From: Polyporus tsugae
Taxonomy: Eukaryota > Basidiomycota > Agaricomycetes > Polyporales > Polyporaceae
NCBI GenBank assembly: GCA_024305745.1
Contig: JAHRBS010000004.1
Location: 2,418,001-2,482,000 of the forward strand
Direction of reading: 5' to 3'
DNA: 64,000 nucleotides
Shown here: piece by piece, positions 55,497 through 64,000 of the stretch
Layout: each line of letters opens with the position of its first letter
How positions within the stretch are numbered: the stretch's first letter is position 1
Notes under the pieces: model-generated
Told to the model about the DNA's origin: nothing
The model's input: the letters and a program-made list of their open reading frames with translations, nothing else
Database searches by the model: none
Program-made: the position numbers and the translations under genes

Positions 55497-56628
55497 AGTG
55501 TCGATGCAATGATGGGGTGTCTTCGGGTGTCTTGTTCACGGCGGGACAAGGTACCGATCCATAAGTACCGCGGGGGCAGTCAGGGTTGTGCTCGTGCTGT
55601 GGTCCGAGAACGATCCGACCCACAAGGGGAAGATTATTATCGATACCGAAGTGCGTTGCTCCTCGCCACGCTCGAATCGGAGTGTGCGTCGCAGATTGGC
55701 AAGCCAGTGCCAAGTTATGGGTGTTCTCAAATACGCTGTGCGACGGGCTCGGACATGATAGACAGTGTGAACTTCCACGCCCTGACAAGAAGCCTCGCAG
55801 GAGAGGTCATCGGCCGCATATTGCGCGCAAAAACCTTGCGGCGTGCTCACACCGGACGCGAGCCTGGGCACAACGCTGTCATATGACGATTCTGGTGGTT
55901 CCCAAGGTGCGGTATATTCCGTAACAGAAGGCCACAAAGGTGGTCATGGTAGATATGGTGGAAGGGGGTATAGGCGATCGGATGCCTTTGGAAACCCAAG
56001 TACTCACCCCTTGTCCAGATGCAGGGAAGCTGCAGCAATGCGACAGATATGTCAGTTGCTGAGCAGTTTGCTGAGCCTCGTGGCTGAGGGCGCGTATAAA
56101 ACTCAGCAAGCCCTAAGAAGTCGCAAACTGACCGTTATTTGAGGATTATTGGCTTCTAATTCAGCCTGTTGAGGGGTTTGCCATCTGTTCCAAGTTAACT
56201 TCTACTTAATCGAATTAGAAGGAAGAGCCAGGGGAGCTGAAAACTGAGTTAACAAGGAGCGGGATCCAGGAGAGAGACGGTGTCGGCCGGTCTTCGGCAG
56301 GTCGGAGGAGGATGGTCCCAGATTCCCACGTGGTCGAACTCCGCTCCACTTTGCAGGCGCTTGAGTCTCATAGGCCAGAATTCGTGAACGCCTCCTCAAG
56401 AACCCCCCTCAAAGTGAGTATCCCTGTATATGCCCTCGAACTGCTGCTGCACGTCTCTACAAATGCCGTCTGTACGGCCAATCCTATCTATTTTGTGGAA
56501 GAAGTGGAGGAAACGGGTGGATTGACCCAACCCAGACCGGATGTAGAGACGGACCTTCATCTGGCAACTTCTGTGTACCCCCGTCTGGGCTCTTTGCTGA
56601 TCTCCGCTCCTTACCTTCAGACTAAACC
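55497..56628. other. Long divergent intergenic region: MetE-like and RPL13 promoters
   Basis: About 1.1 kb, the longest gap. A strong TATA box (TATAAAA, 56095-56101) faces the plus strand, followed by a likely leader intron for RPL13 at 56414-56620. Frames of 100-165 codons on both strands (for example 56312-56812) have no recognised content. The frame at 56312 runs straight through the leader intron and RPL13 exon 1. No gene is supported. Confidence 0.45.
56414..56620 (+). other. Probable 5'-leader intron of RPL13
   Basis: Donor AAAGTGAGT (GT at 56414) and acceptor TTACCTTCAG (ending 56620) frame 207 bases, just 8 bases before the RPL13 ATG. Leader introns close to the ATG are common in fungal ribosomal protein genes. 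It needs transcript data to confirm. Confidence 0.5.
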
Positions 56629-57431
56629 ATGGGTTTCAGAGCCAACAACGGTTCGTCTAGTGCTCGATACGTGCCAGATTTCGACCGAAATTGAACGGTA
56701 TCTTGTGATCTATAGTCCTCCACGCAAACCATTTCCGCAAGGACTGGCAGAGCCGTGTCCGCACCTGGTTCGACCAACCCGGCCGCAAGCTTCGTCGTCG
56801 CCAGGCCCGTAAGGCCAAGGCCGCTCAGCTCGGTGTCCGCCCCCTCACCCTCCTCCGCCCCGCCGTTCGCGCCCAGACCATACGCTACAACAGGAAAGTC
56901 CGCGAGGGCCGAGGCTTCACCCTCGGTGAACTCAAGGAGGCTGGCATTGGAAAGAAGGAGGCGCGTGGTGTCGGCATTGTTGTCGACCACCGGAGGCGAA
57001 ACCTGAGTGAGGAGGGCAAGGCCGTCAATGTCGAGCGCCTCAAGGCGTACAAGGCTCGTCTGATCGTCTTCCCCCGCAACTCGAAGAAGCCCAAGAAGGG
57101 CGACTCCACTGTGCGTAATGTGCATGTTGTGATTTTCTGGCCAGTGTATAATATGCAACACAGGGCGACGACCTCACCGCTGCCACCACCCGCGCACCCA
57201 TTGCCCTCCCTCCCGCTTCCCTTCCCGAGGCTCCCCGCAAGATTACCGCCGAGGAGCGCGAGTTCGAGGCTTACCGTACCCTCCGCAACGAGCGTGCTAC
57301 CGCTCGCAACGAGGGCAAGCGCAAGATTCGGGAAGCAAAGGTTCGTTGATGTTACGTTTAGTTCAGCGTCGTATACTGATTGCTTCGAAAACCCGCAGAA
57401 GGCCGAGGAGGAGGCCAACAAGAAGAAGTAA
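56629..57431 (+). CDS. RPL13: 60S ribosomal protein L13 (eL13)
   Basis: Exon 1 (56629-56650) encodes only MGFRANN plus one base. The intron 56651-56715 joins it to VLHANHFRKDWQSRVRTWF, giving the standard eL13 N-terminus. Then come QPGRKLRRRQARKAKAAQLG, VRPLTLLRPAVRAQTIRYN, REGRGFTLGELKEAGI and RRRNLSEEGKAVNVERLKAY. A second intron near 57112-57161 leads to DDLTAATTRAPIALPPAS. A third, near 57342-57399, leads to the tail KKAEEEANKKK, ending at 57431. Codon use is highly biased (AAG, CGT/CGC, CTC), fitting strong expression. The conserved eL13 core is complete. Confidence 0.96.
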
Positions 57432-57717
57432 ACTGCTTGTGGATCACTTCTTCCTTCCTGTACCACACCTGCACCATGCTACCATCCGCACATCTCATGT
57501 ACACAAAAAGTTGGCACTCCCTGGGTCTTATAGCATCATATGCCACATGCACCATGAATATGATGATCGCACTTTGGTTGGGCATCCCATCCCAGATATT
57601 CTAATGAGCGTTGCCATTAGCAATGGGTATCATTGTAAAGACATGAACAATCATTGCGCTCTATCGTCCTATCGTTGCGTTTCGTACAACTAAGAATGAG
57701 AAGTGTACAGTCGCAAT

Positions 57718-59504
57718 CTAGCTCTTCATCGCCTCCCTAACCTCCGAGTCTGCTACCATACCGATGATTTTCATTTGGTCAGCGACCTGCTTAAGCACGC
57801 CTTGCACTTCCCCATTGCCTTCCATCCAACCAAATTCCGCGTACTCAAGACCACGCTCTTTCGCGAACGCTTTCACAATCAAGCTCGCCTCGCGGAGGTT
57901 GTGCCTGGGCAGACGTGGGAAGAGGTGGTGCGTCACCTGCAGATGCAACCCTCCATGAATGAACTCGATGCTCTCCGAGCAGATCACATCCACGGTCGTG
58001 CGGAGCTGACGCGCGAAGAACGACTCGACCGGCCCAAGGTCGGCGGTCGAACGCGAGAAGTGCGAGAGCACGATCTGGATCGCCAAATGAGCGAGGACCG
58101 AGCGCACGGTGCGTGGCACCACTCACCTGCACGTGTACGGGGCTCGCGGCGATGTGACTGACGAGGAGGTAGGTGAGGATGTTCGTCCACGAGCCGCAGC
58201 CCTTGAGGACGGCGCCGAGCCAGGTGAAGTAGAGGCCGAGGGCGAAGACCTCGGCCCACCACCACCAGCGGCCTCCGCGAGCCTTGCGGGGCTCGAAAGC
58301 GGTCTTGAGGAGGTAGCCGTACGAGAGCACGTAGAGGTTGAAGCGCGCGAGGGAGAGGACGACGTAGAAGAGCTTGTGCTGCATGGAGAGGAAGAACTTG
58401 CTCGGGGCGTCGAAGGTCATCTCGCGGTGGTAGTACGAGGACCAAAGGGACTTGAAGAAGACGGGGGAGATGGCGAAGAAGGGGAGGTGTTGGATGTCGG
58501 GGTCGCTGTTCGATGGGACGCGTTAGATTGTCATGCAGGAAGCGTAGAGGAGAGAAGCGTACTGAGAAGGATGATTGGGGACCACTTCGGTTGCATACGC
58601 CCGTTACTACAATAATCACAGAGAGGAAGGGACGACTCACGATGGTGCACATTGTGGTTCTAGGCATTATAATGAGCGAGCGGAAACATGGGGCGAGCTT
58701 GACTGCACTTACGTTCACCCACCAGCCTATACTAAGTCCACCCAGGAAGTCGGCCACAAAGATTGAGATGAGACGGTCTAACGTCCAATCGTGCGTCACA
58801 CCGACATGCCCCAAGTCATGCGCGGCGAACGTGAGCTGTTGCCAGAACAGCCCAAGACACAGAGCACTAGGGATGAGCCAGCCCTTCGAGTAGCAGATCG
58901 CAGACACGACCGCGAGCAGCGTATACCGCACAACCTCGGGGCCGTACCCAGTGACGTATCGACATTGGTACAGGCCCGCGTCCTTAACCCGCTGGTGCAG
59001 CTCCTTGTACGCGTCCGCGTGCAGCTTCTCGTGCTTCAGCGAGAGGCTGTTCGGGGCCGGCTCCAGGTCCGTCATCGTCGGCGTGAGCCCCGTGGGGGTC
59101 GCCCCTTCCCTGACGAGCAGGATCGACGCCTCGGTCTCCGTCGTCGCCTTCACCGCGCGCGCCTCGTTGCACCACTCCATCTTTCCGTCCGTGCCCTTCT
59201 TCCGCACCCACCCGCTCGCGTAGGGGGGCACGAACGGCGCCCAGCCGTCCTCGCCCATCTCGACCTGCCCGATGACATAGCCCTTCATGCGCTGGAGCGT
59301 CTCGGGGGAATGGAACGCCTCGACCTCGTCCGTCGCGTCGCGCCCGACATAGTGTAGGATCGAGAGGTTGCCGCCGGGGTGGAGGGAGAGCCAGGAGGGT
59401 GGGACGCGGACGAGGTTGCCGTGCAGGACCAACAGCGTTTCGCCAGCGAGGATCCGTGCCGCGACCTGCTCGCGTGTCCACACTTGCGCTGGGGGGAGGC
59501 CCAT
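57718..59504 (-). CDS. Delta8-type sphingolipid desaturase with N-terminal cytochrome b5
   Basis: ER enzyme that desaturates the long-chain base of fungal glucosylceramides. The start, MGLPPAQVWTREQVAARIL (ATG at 59502-59504), opens a cytochrome b5 domain with the haem motif HPGGNLSILHYVGRDATDE. The desaturase domain has three His boxes. HDLGH lies in TFAAHDLGHVGVTHDW. HNVHH is split by an intron and restored as NHNVHHLVPNHPSHDPDIQH (about 58650-58480). QVTHH lies in LHLQVTHHLFPRLPRHNL, where the third box begins with Gln, typical of front-end b5-fused desaturases. Membrane helices such as YTLLAVVSAICYS lie between them. It ends at 57718 with SEVREAMKS. No inactivating change is seen. Confidence 0.92.
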
Positions 59505-60406
59505 GGTTGACGTCGGAGAGGGCGAAAAGGAGCGTGGGGGTAGAAAGATGGATTGTGGTCAGTCCCGAGCGACGCCGGGAGGATATCGTACTATGGCGCA
59601 GCTCTGGGGTGTCTAGAAAGGGCGAGCCGCCACAAGGCAAGAATAGGCGCCTGTGAGGCGGTGTGCGGCACAGTAGAAGTTAGAACCCAAGTGGGCCAGC
59701 CTGCAGTAAGTTGTACATGCCTCGTTGCGAGAACGTCGGATGACTTGTTGCTTCCACTTACACCGCGTGTTGATGCACATTATTGGTTTTATGGCTAGAC
59801 GTCTCACGTACGCATGCTCTCTGACTACATGGCACAGGGTCCGCAGTACTATGTCGCGCTCTCTTTAACGTACATACATATGCATTCCCAGCGCAATTTA
59901 CATACACGCATAGCGTTCGCTGCTGACTCTTCTGAAGTGGCAACATATCCTTTCGAGGGCCATGGAATAAGGACATTAACGCGCTGCACGGAAAGTCGTA
60001 TGCACTTAAGCAGTACTACTCACAATGGCTCTCGACCACCGTTTCAGGTCGAAACCATCATTTGCCAATAAATAGCCCCTTGGATTGCTGAAGACCTTCA
60101 CTCCTTTCCTCTCGAAATCGCAGTATGACCGAACATTCAAACCTTCACCCGCTCTCCGTGGCTCAGAGTTCGTTGCTGCCATTTGCCGGCGGCAGGCTGC
60201 CTGATATCTCCAATATTCTGCAGAGTTCCGTCCCGAACGCCGAGCTACGCCAACTTTCAGCGGGGCTGTTCATTGCGTACATTCCCAGCGCGGTAGTGTA
60301 CATGCGAGCAGAACATTGAGCAACATATTCTTTCGAGGGCGATGAAGTCAGTCCCAAGCTTAAGGACACCAACACGTAAAGTCGCATGTACTCACTAGTA
60401 CTAGGG
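59505..60406. other. Intergenic region with decayed tandem copies of a metallophosphoesterase tail
   Basis: About 900 bases. The left 400 hold the desaturase promoter and nothing recognised. From about 59880 rightwards the sequence is a degenerate tandem copy of the 3' end and flank of the neighbouring metallophosphoesterase gene. The block boundary CATTCCCAGCGC followed by CAACATAT-CTTTCGAGGGC recurs about 400 bases apart (59883 and 60283). Confidence 0.6.
59938..60265 (-). pseudogene. Decayed tandem copy of the metallophosphoesterase 3' end
   Basis: This stretch matches about 60321-60605 with the same orientation and a period of 385-400 bases. Shared blocks are GCTCGACCAC-GTT, GGTCGAAACCATC, CCCCTTGG-TTGCT, CTCACTCCTTTC, GCTCGAAATCGCA and CCGAACATNC. 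CCTTCACCC and GAACGCCGAGCT are shared as well. The part corresponding to GHTHWPCDFERKGVRVL and the C-terminal VVEL is recognisable but frameshifted, and the upstream coding sequence is replaced by unrelated DNA. Both the gene's tail and its 3' flank were copied. It cannot encode a functional enzyme. Confidence 0.8.
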
Positions 60407-61399
60407 TTAGAGCTCGACCACTGTTGCGGGGTCGAAACCATCCGCGCCGTGTTGATAACCCCTTGGGTTGCTCAGGACCCTCACTCCTTTCCGCTCGAAA
60501 TCGCACGGCCAATGCGTATGGCCGAACATCCATACCTTCACCCTCTCATTCCAGCATGGTCCCTCCGTGAGTTCCGTCGCGAACGCCGAGCTTATGGGGT
60601 TGCCAGCGTATTTCTCATCGGACGTGTCTGCGATGGTAGGTGCGTGGTGGGTCATCACGACAATCTTGCGGTGCGACTCGTCGCGGGCGATCTCCATGAT
60701 ACTCTGCTCGAGCCACTCAACATCCCGTCGATGGAGGCTCTGGTATGTCGCGACGTCCATGTCCGAGATCATGCGAAAGTCGTTAAGCCCCCTGGCTATG
60801 ATGTCGGCGTTGTATGGGTCGATGTGTGACCAAAGCGTGCACCCTAGGACGGTGACTGTGTCGGAGAGGTCATACCGCGTGCGATCGAGGACAACGAAAC
60901 GTCCGATCTTCTGGTCTGGGAGTGGGTTGGCGGCTAGCTGGTCGCACAGTTTGGCAAACTCCTGTAGTTTGCCGTTTGATTCCTCCTAGGTTTCAATGAG
61001 AGCAATTGAGCGACCCAGCCCGCTAAGACTCGTTCCATTCCAATTCCAATACATGTAAACTCACTAACCAGGGATGAGTGATATGCCTCGTGGTTGCCGG
61101 ACAGGAACAAGACCAACTTGAATCGCTGCAGCTGCATCGAAAGCCAGCTGAAGAGGCGGTCCTCACGCGTCGTGCCGATGTCTCCGAGCAAGGCGAGGAC
61201 GTCGGCGTGAGCAGGAAAGTCGTACTCGAAGACATGGCCATCTTCACTGTATCTCCAGGAAGACGACCGGGGCATCTCTAGGTGGAGGTCGCTTAGGAGC
61301 TGAATGCGGACTGAACGCAATGCGATCGCGAGACTCGTATCAGAGTCGATTCTTGCGGAGGGATCGGTACTTACCAGTGTGTTCAGAGCGGTGTGTCAT
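60407..61399 (-). CDS. Calcineurin-like metallophosphoesterase
   Basis: Exon 1 (61399-61375) is only MTHRSEHT plus one base. A 63-nt intron (61373-61311 after the donor base at 61374) joins it to VRIQLLSDLHLEMPRSSS, which contains metal motif I (SDLHLE). Then come HADVLALLGDIGTTRED (GD motif), FLSGNHEAYHSSL (GNHE), an intron, and EESNGKLQEFAKLCDQLAAN. Also present are VVLDRTRYDLSDTVTVLGC, VVMTHHAPTIADTS and VWMFGHTHWPCDFER (GHTH), with an NPRGYQ tail ending VVEL at 60407. All five metal-binding blocks of the family are intact. Substrate is unknown; many such fungal proteins hydrolyse phosphodiesters. The first exon would be missed by a single-exon search, since exon 2 has no ATG of its own at its start. 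Confidence 0.9.
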
Positions 61400-62097
61400 G
61401 CTGTGACTAGGGGATTTCAGGGTATCCGCCTCAGGCTAAGCCACCCTTATCAGCTATGGGTCTTAGGTCGATGGAGCGAGCGGCTCGAGCTGCGGGATGT
61501 GAGAAGCGTTACCTTTCAATGACGGACGAGTGGATGGCGGCTGTGGACGAGAACTCAATGAACGCTGTCGAACGGCAATACCGCTAATTCGCATGGTGGC
61601 ATGGGGTCGGTATAGCGGTGAGTACCGATGGGTCCTCGAGGGCTACACACACGATATTTAAGAGAGTCCTCGACTCCTCGAAGGCAGTGCGAGATGACCA
61701 GGACCTTCTGGCTGATGACGCGATGACGGTGGGAAGGTCGCTGATGGATATTGCGATGGTCGTCGTGGTCGTTGTCTGGCAGGTGACGGTGGATGGCGGG
61801 GAGTCTGCGGGGAATGATGGATGCCGTCGGGGGAGGCCAAATGCCAAGCACACAGTAGACGCTTGTTCAGGGAACAGAGCGCATGGGCGTCGTCCACACC
61901 TTCTCCTCCTCCTCGCCCTCTCCTCCTCCGCGTCTTCCAGCGGCCAGCGCCGTGCAGAGCGTCTTGTACGCCCCTTCCACTCGTTTCCCACATCCTTGCC
62001 TTGTCCTTGCCTCCGCCCCTCTCAACTCCACCTACTCTATCCCTCCATCGGCGTCTGCTTGCCTCGCTCTGCATTCCTTGTATCCATCCTCAAGTCC
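61400..62097. promoter_or_regulatory. Divergent promoter: metallophosphoesterase and surface protein
   Basis: About 700 bases between divergent genes. The right part (about 61895-62045) is strongly C/T-rich (CTCCTCCTC runs) on the plus strand, a common promoter/leader feature in filamentous fungi, just before the surface-protein ATG. Frames crossing it, in both directions, lack motifs and reflect base composition. Confidence 0.5.
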
Positions 62098-63935
62098 ATG
62101 TGGAAATTCCCTTCAAACCTTCTACCGTCTTTACTCCTATTATGGCCGCGCCAGCAAGCTTATGCGGCCAACTTCACGTTCGCCTACAGTGCAGCGACGC
62201 AATGTGGTAACTTTCAAGTATCATGGCAAGGTACGTCGCGTCCAAACGCTTTTGCCTCTCCATGTCCCCAACCAGTCCCTCCCAGGCGGCGTAGCACCGT
62301 TTCAACTCACCCTTGTACCTGTATGTGTTTTCCGCATTCTGTCGCGATTCCTGCCGACCAAAGCTTTCTAGTCCTATGGATCGCCGAGAATCCTCAACGT
62401 CCCCGGTAGTGCATTCAGTAACAATCACGGCGCTTTCTCGACAACATTACCCATCCTGCAAGGCAAGGCATTCATTGCTGTCATGTCCGACTCCTCGGGC
62501 TTCGCCTCTGGAGGGAGCTCCAAAGTGATCACCGTTGGTGCTGCAGCCAAGGGGAATACGTGCAATACCACCGACCCTGGTAGGTTTCAGGACTACTGGC
62601 GGTGTTCTGCATCACCCATGTTTCGTATCAGGTGTCGACTTCTTCTATACTACGCCCTCCGCTTTGGCTCAGTGCAGGTATGCCTCTTCGCATGATTGTC
62701 AGTCACCTTCGGCCTCTCATAAGAATTTAGAGTATACACGTTCGATGATTACGCCGGAGCCGTCCAACCCATCGTGATCAAGGTTGGCCAAATATTTTAT
62801 GGCATTCGAGGCACGCTTTTCTGACCCCTCTTAGGGCATCGTACCCAGTGGTTCATCCTTCGTCTTGAACCCACCCAAGGGTTCCCTCTTCGATTGGACG
62901 GCCGACATCGCTGCTGGCACCACGGTATCCTTCATTATGCAGGACGCCAATGGCAGACAAGGAGGGGCTACCGAGTTTTCGACTGTCGGCATGTCCGATG
63001 ACGCGACATGCCTCGACAAGAATTCACCCGCCTCCGTCTCCAATGCTCCTTCAATGACCGTGTCTCGTACCACAGCCGTGACCACAAAACCGACTCAGAC
63101 AAGTTCTCATTCCCAGCCCTCTGCCTCTGCTGACCCAACGACCACGTCCAACGGTGGAACGATCGCTGCGGTGATCGTCGGCACCGCCATTGCATTGCTT
63201 GTACTGGGTACACTCATCTGGTTCTACCTCCGTCGCCGAAATGGCGGCACATCTGTCTTCAAGGGCAGATTCCTTGGCCGCCGGTTCCAGAAGCAGGAGA
63301 TCGATCTCATGAAGGGTGACTCCAACCTACCTCCCGCTGCCACCTTAAGCCCGTACCCCCTCTACCATCCGCAAGACGTTTCAGGCGAAGTCTCAACCCC
63401 GAACTCCACCGTCCATCTTCTTGATGGACGACCCAGCGACGCTGCGTCAGGTTTTGGCGCACCCCCATCCCTCAGCTTCGCCAATCCCCAATATTCCATG
63501 TTTTCCTCCCAGTTCCCACCGTCTGTGCATGATGGCACTGTACGCGACGGGTCAATCTACGGTGGTGAATCTGCATATGGAGGCGGATACGGCGGGTCTG
63601 CGTTTGGGCACCGCCCTGCTGCAGCAGCGGTCGTTCCGGTAGCTCGTCCAGAAGGCAGCGTCTCCTCATGGGACCCGAGCCTCACATCCAGCGCAGCGCG
63701 ACGCAAGGCCGCTCAAGCTGGCGTCTCATCGTACCAGGCTCCCGCGCGCTTCATCCTGCACACAGACATCGAAGATGATATCCCTCCACCACCGGAAGAG
63801 GACGTCATCGAGCTCCCACCGCAGTACAGCGAGCGACGCGCGCCACCACGTCCACTCAGCCCTCACGCGAGCAGCCCAAGCAGGTCGGCGTCCCCCCAAG
63901 GTCTTGCGTACCTCGACGACTCGCGACCGTCATAG
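62098..63935 (+). CDS. Single-pass mucin-like cell-surface protein with cytoplasmic tail
   Basis: ATG at 62098 gives a signal peptide, MWKFPSNLLPSLLLLWPRQ then QAYAANFTF. Small exons (about 62150-62830) encode a Cys-containing extracellular beta-type domain: AATQCGNFQVSWQG, then APFQLTLVP, LPILQGKAFIAVMSDSSGF, KGNTCNTTDPG and GIVPSGSSFVLNPPKG. The long last exon continues SFIMQDANGRQGGATEFSTV and DDATCL. A Ser/Thr-rich stalk (VTTKPTQTSSHSQPSASAD) follows, then one membrane helix, IAAVIVGTAIALLVLGTLIW, stopped by YLRRRN. The cytoplasmic tail, about 240 residues, is disordered and has PPPEEDVIELPPQYSER, an acidic PPxY motif that could bind WW-domain ubiquitin ligases. Similar proteins are numerous in agaricomycetes; the role is unknown. 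It resembles wall-stress sensors in layout only. Confidence 0.75.
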
Positions 63936-64000
63936 CCAGCTTCGGGACTTGACATACTTCCTCTTTCTGGTTTCTCCCTCTGCTTGTGTCGTGTGGTATT

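Noticed and set aside
55536..55937. A 133-codon minus-strand frame upstream of the MetE-like gene.
   Set aside because: It has no recognisable motif, no ATG in a convincing context, and lies where that gene's promoter and leader must be.
61584..62409. Long frames on both strands across the surface-protein promoter.
   Set aside because: They are driven by C/T-rich sequence, lack domains and conflict with the signal-peptide exon at 62098.

Overview
The window is nuclear DNA from a filamentous basidiomycete, most likely an agaricomycete. Genes are packed about one per 2 kb on both strands. Nearly all are cut by many short GT-AG introns (about 45-90 nt), often with CTNAC-like branch points. Several families also fit: a cytochrome-b5-fused sphingolipid Delta8 desaturase, a fused pseudouridine-phosphate glycosidase/kinase, a Pal1 morphology protein, an Ice2 membrane protein and a DUF2235 hydrolase. 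There is no operon structure, no rRNA and no credible tRNA. The genes are mostly housekeeping with no obvious pathway cluster.

Layout. 0-9 kb: a partial gene at the edge, an FMN-reductase-like protein, a very large multi-pass membrane protein of unknown function and a DUF2235 hydrolase. 9-18 kb: NUS1 (dolichol synthesis), SEC17 (SNARE recycling), PCM1 (UDP-GlcNAc synthesis), DUG3 (glutathione breakdown) and ICE2. 18-24 kb: MOCS2B (molybdopterin) sharing a 119-bp divergent promoter with the pseudouridine-catabolism fusion, an unrecognised small gene, and a decayed copy of the fusion gene's 3' end. 24-32 kb: IRC3-like mitochondrial helicase, ADP/ATP carrier, SIZ/PIAS SUMO ligase, NudC. 32.7-33.5 kb: a secreted precursor with seven near-identical peptide repeats separated by Kex2 sites. 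34-43 kb: ESF1 (ribosome biogenesis), an EED-like Polycomb WD40 protein, complex I subunit NDUFA11 and a Rap1-like BRCT/Myb protein. 43-51 kb: RPS16, mitochondrial L4, RAD51, SER3 and HIS7. 51-64 kb: PAL1, a short MetE-like enzyme, RPL13, the desaturase, a metallophosphoesterase followed by a decayed tandem copy of its 3' end, and a single-pass mucin-like surface protein.

The most unusual element is the Kex2-processed repeat protein at 32728-33543, which should release a family of roughly 27-30-residue secreted peptides. Also notable are a probable GC-AG intron flanked by a direct repeat in MOCS2B, two decayed gene-tail duplications, paired MluI boxes upstream of RAD51, and an EED-like and a Rap1-like chromatin protein near each other.

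Gene spans below run from start codon to stop codon and include introns. Exon junctions were worked out by hand from splice signals and reading-frame continuity, so spans are firmer than individual junctions unless exact exons are given.
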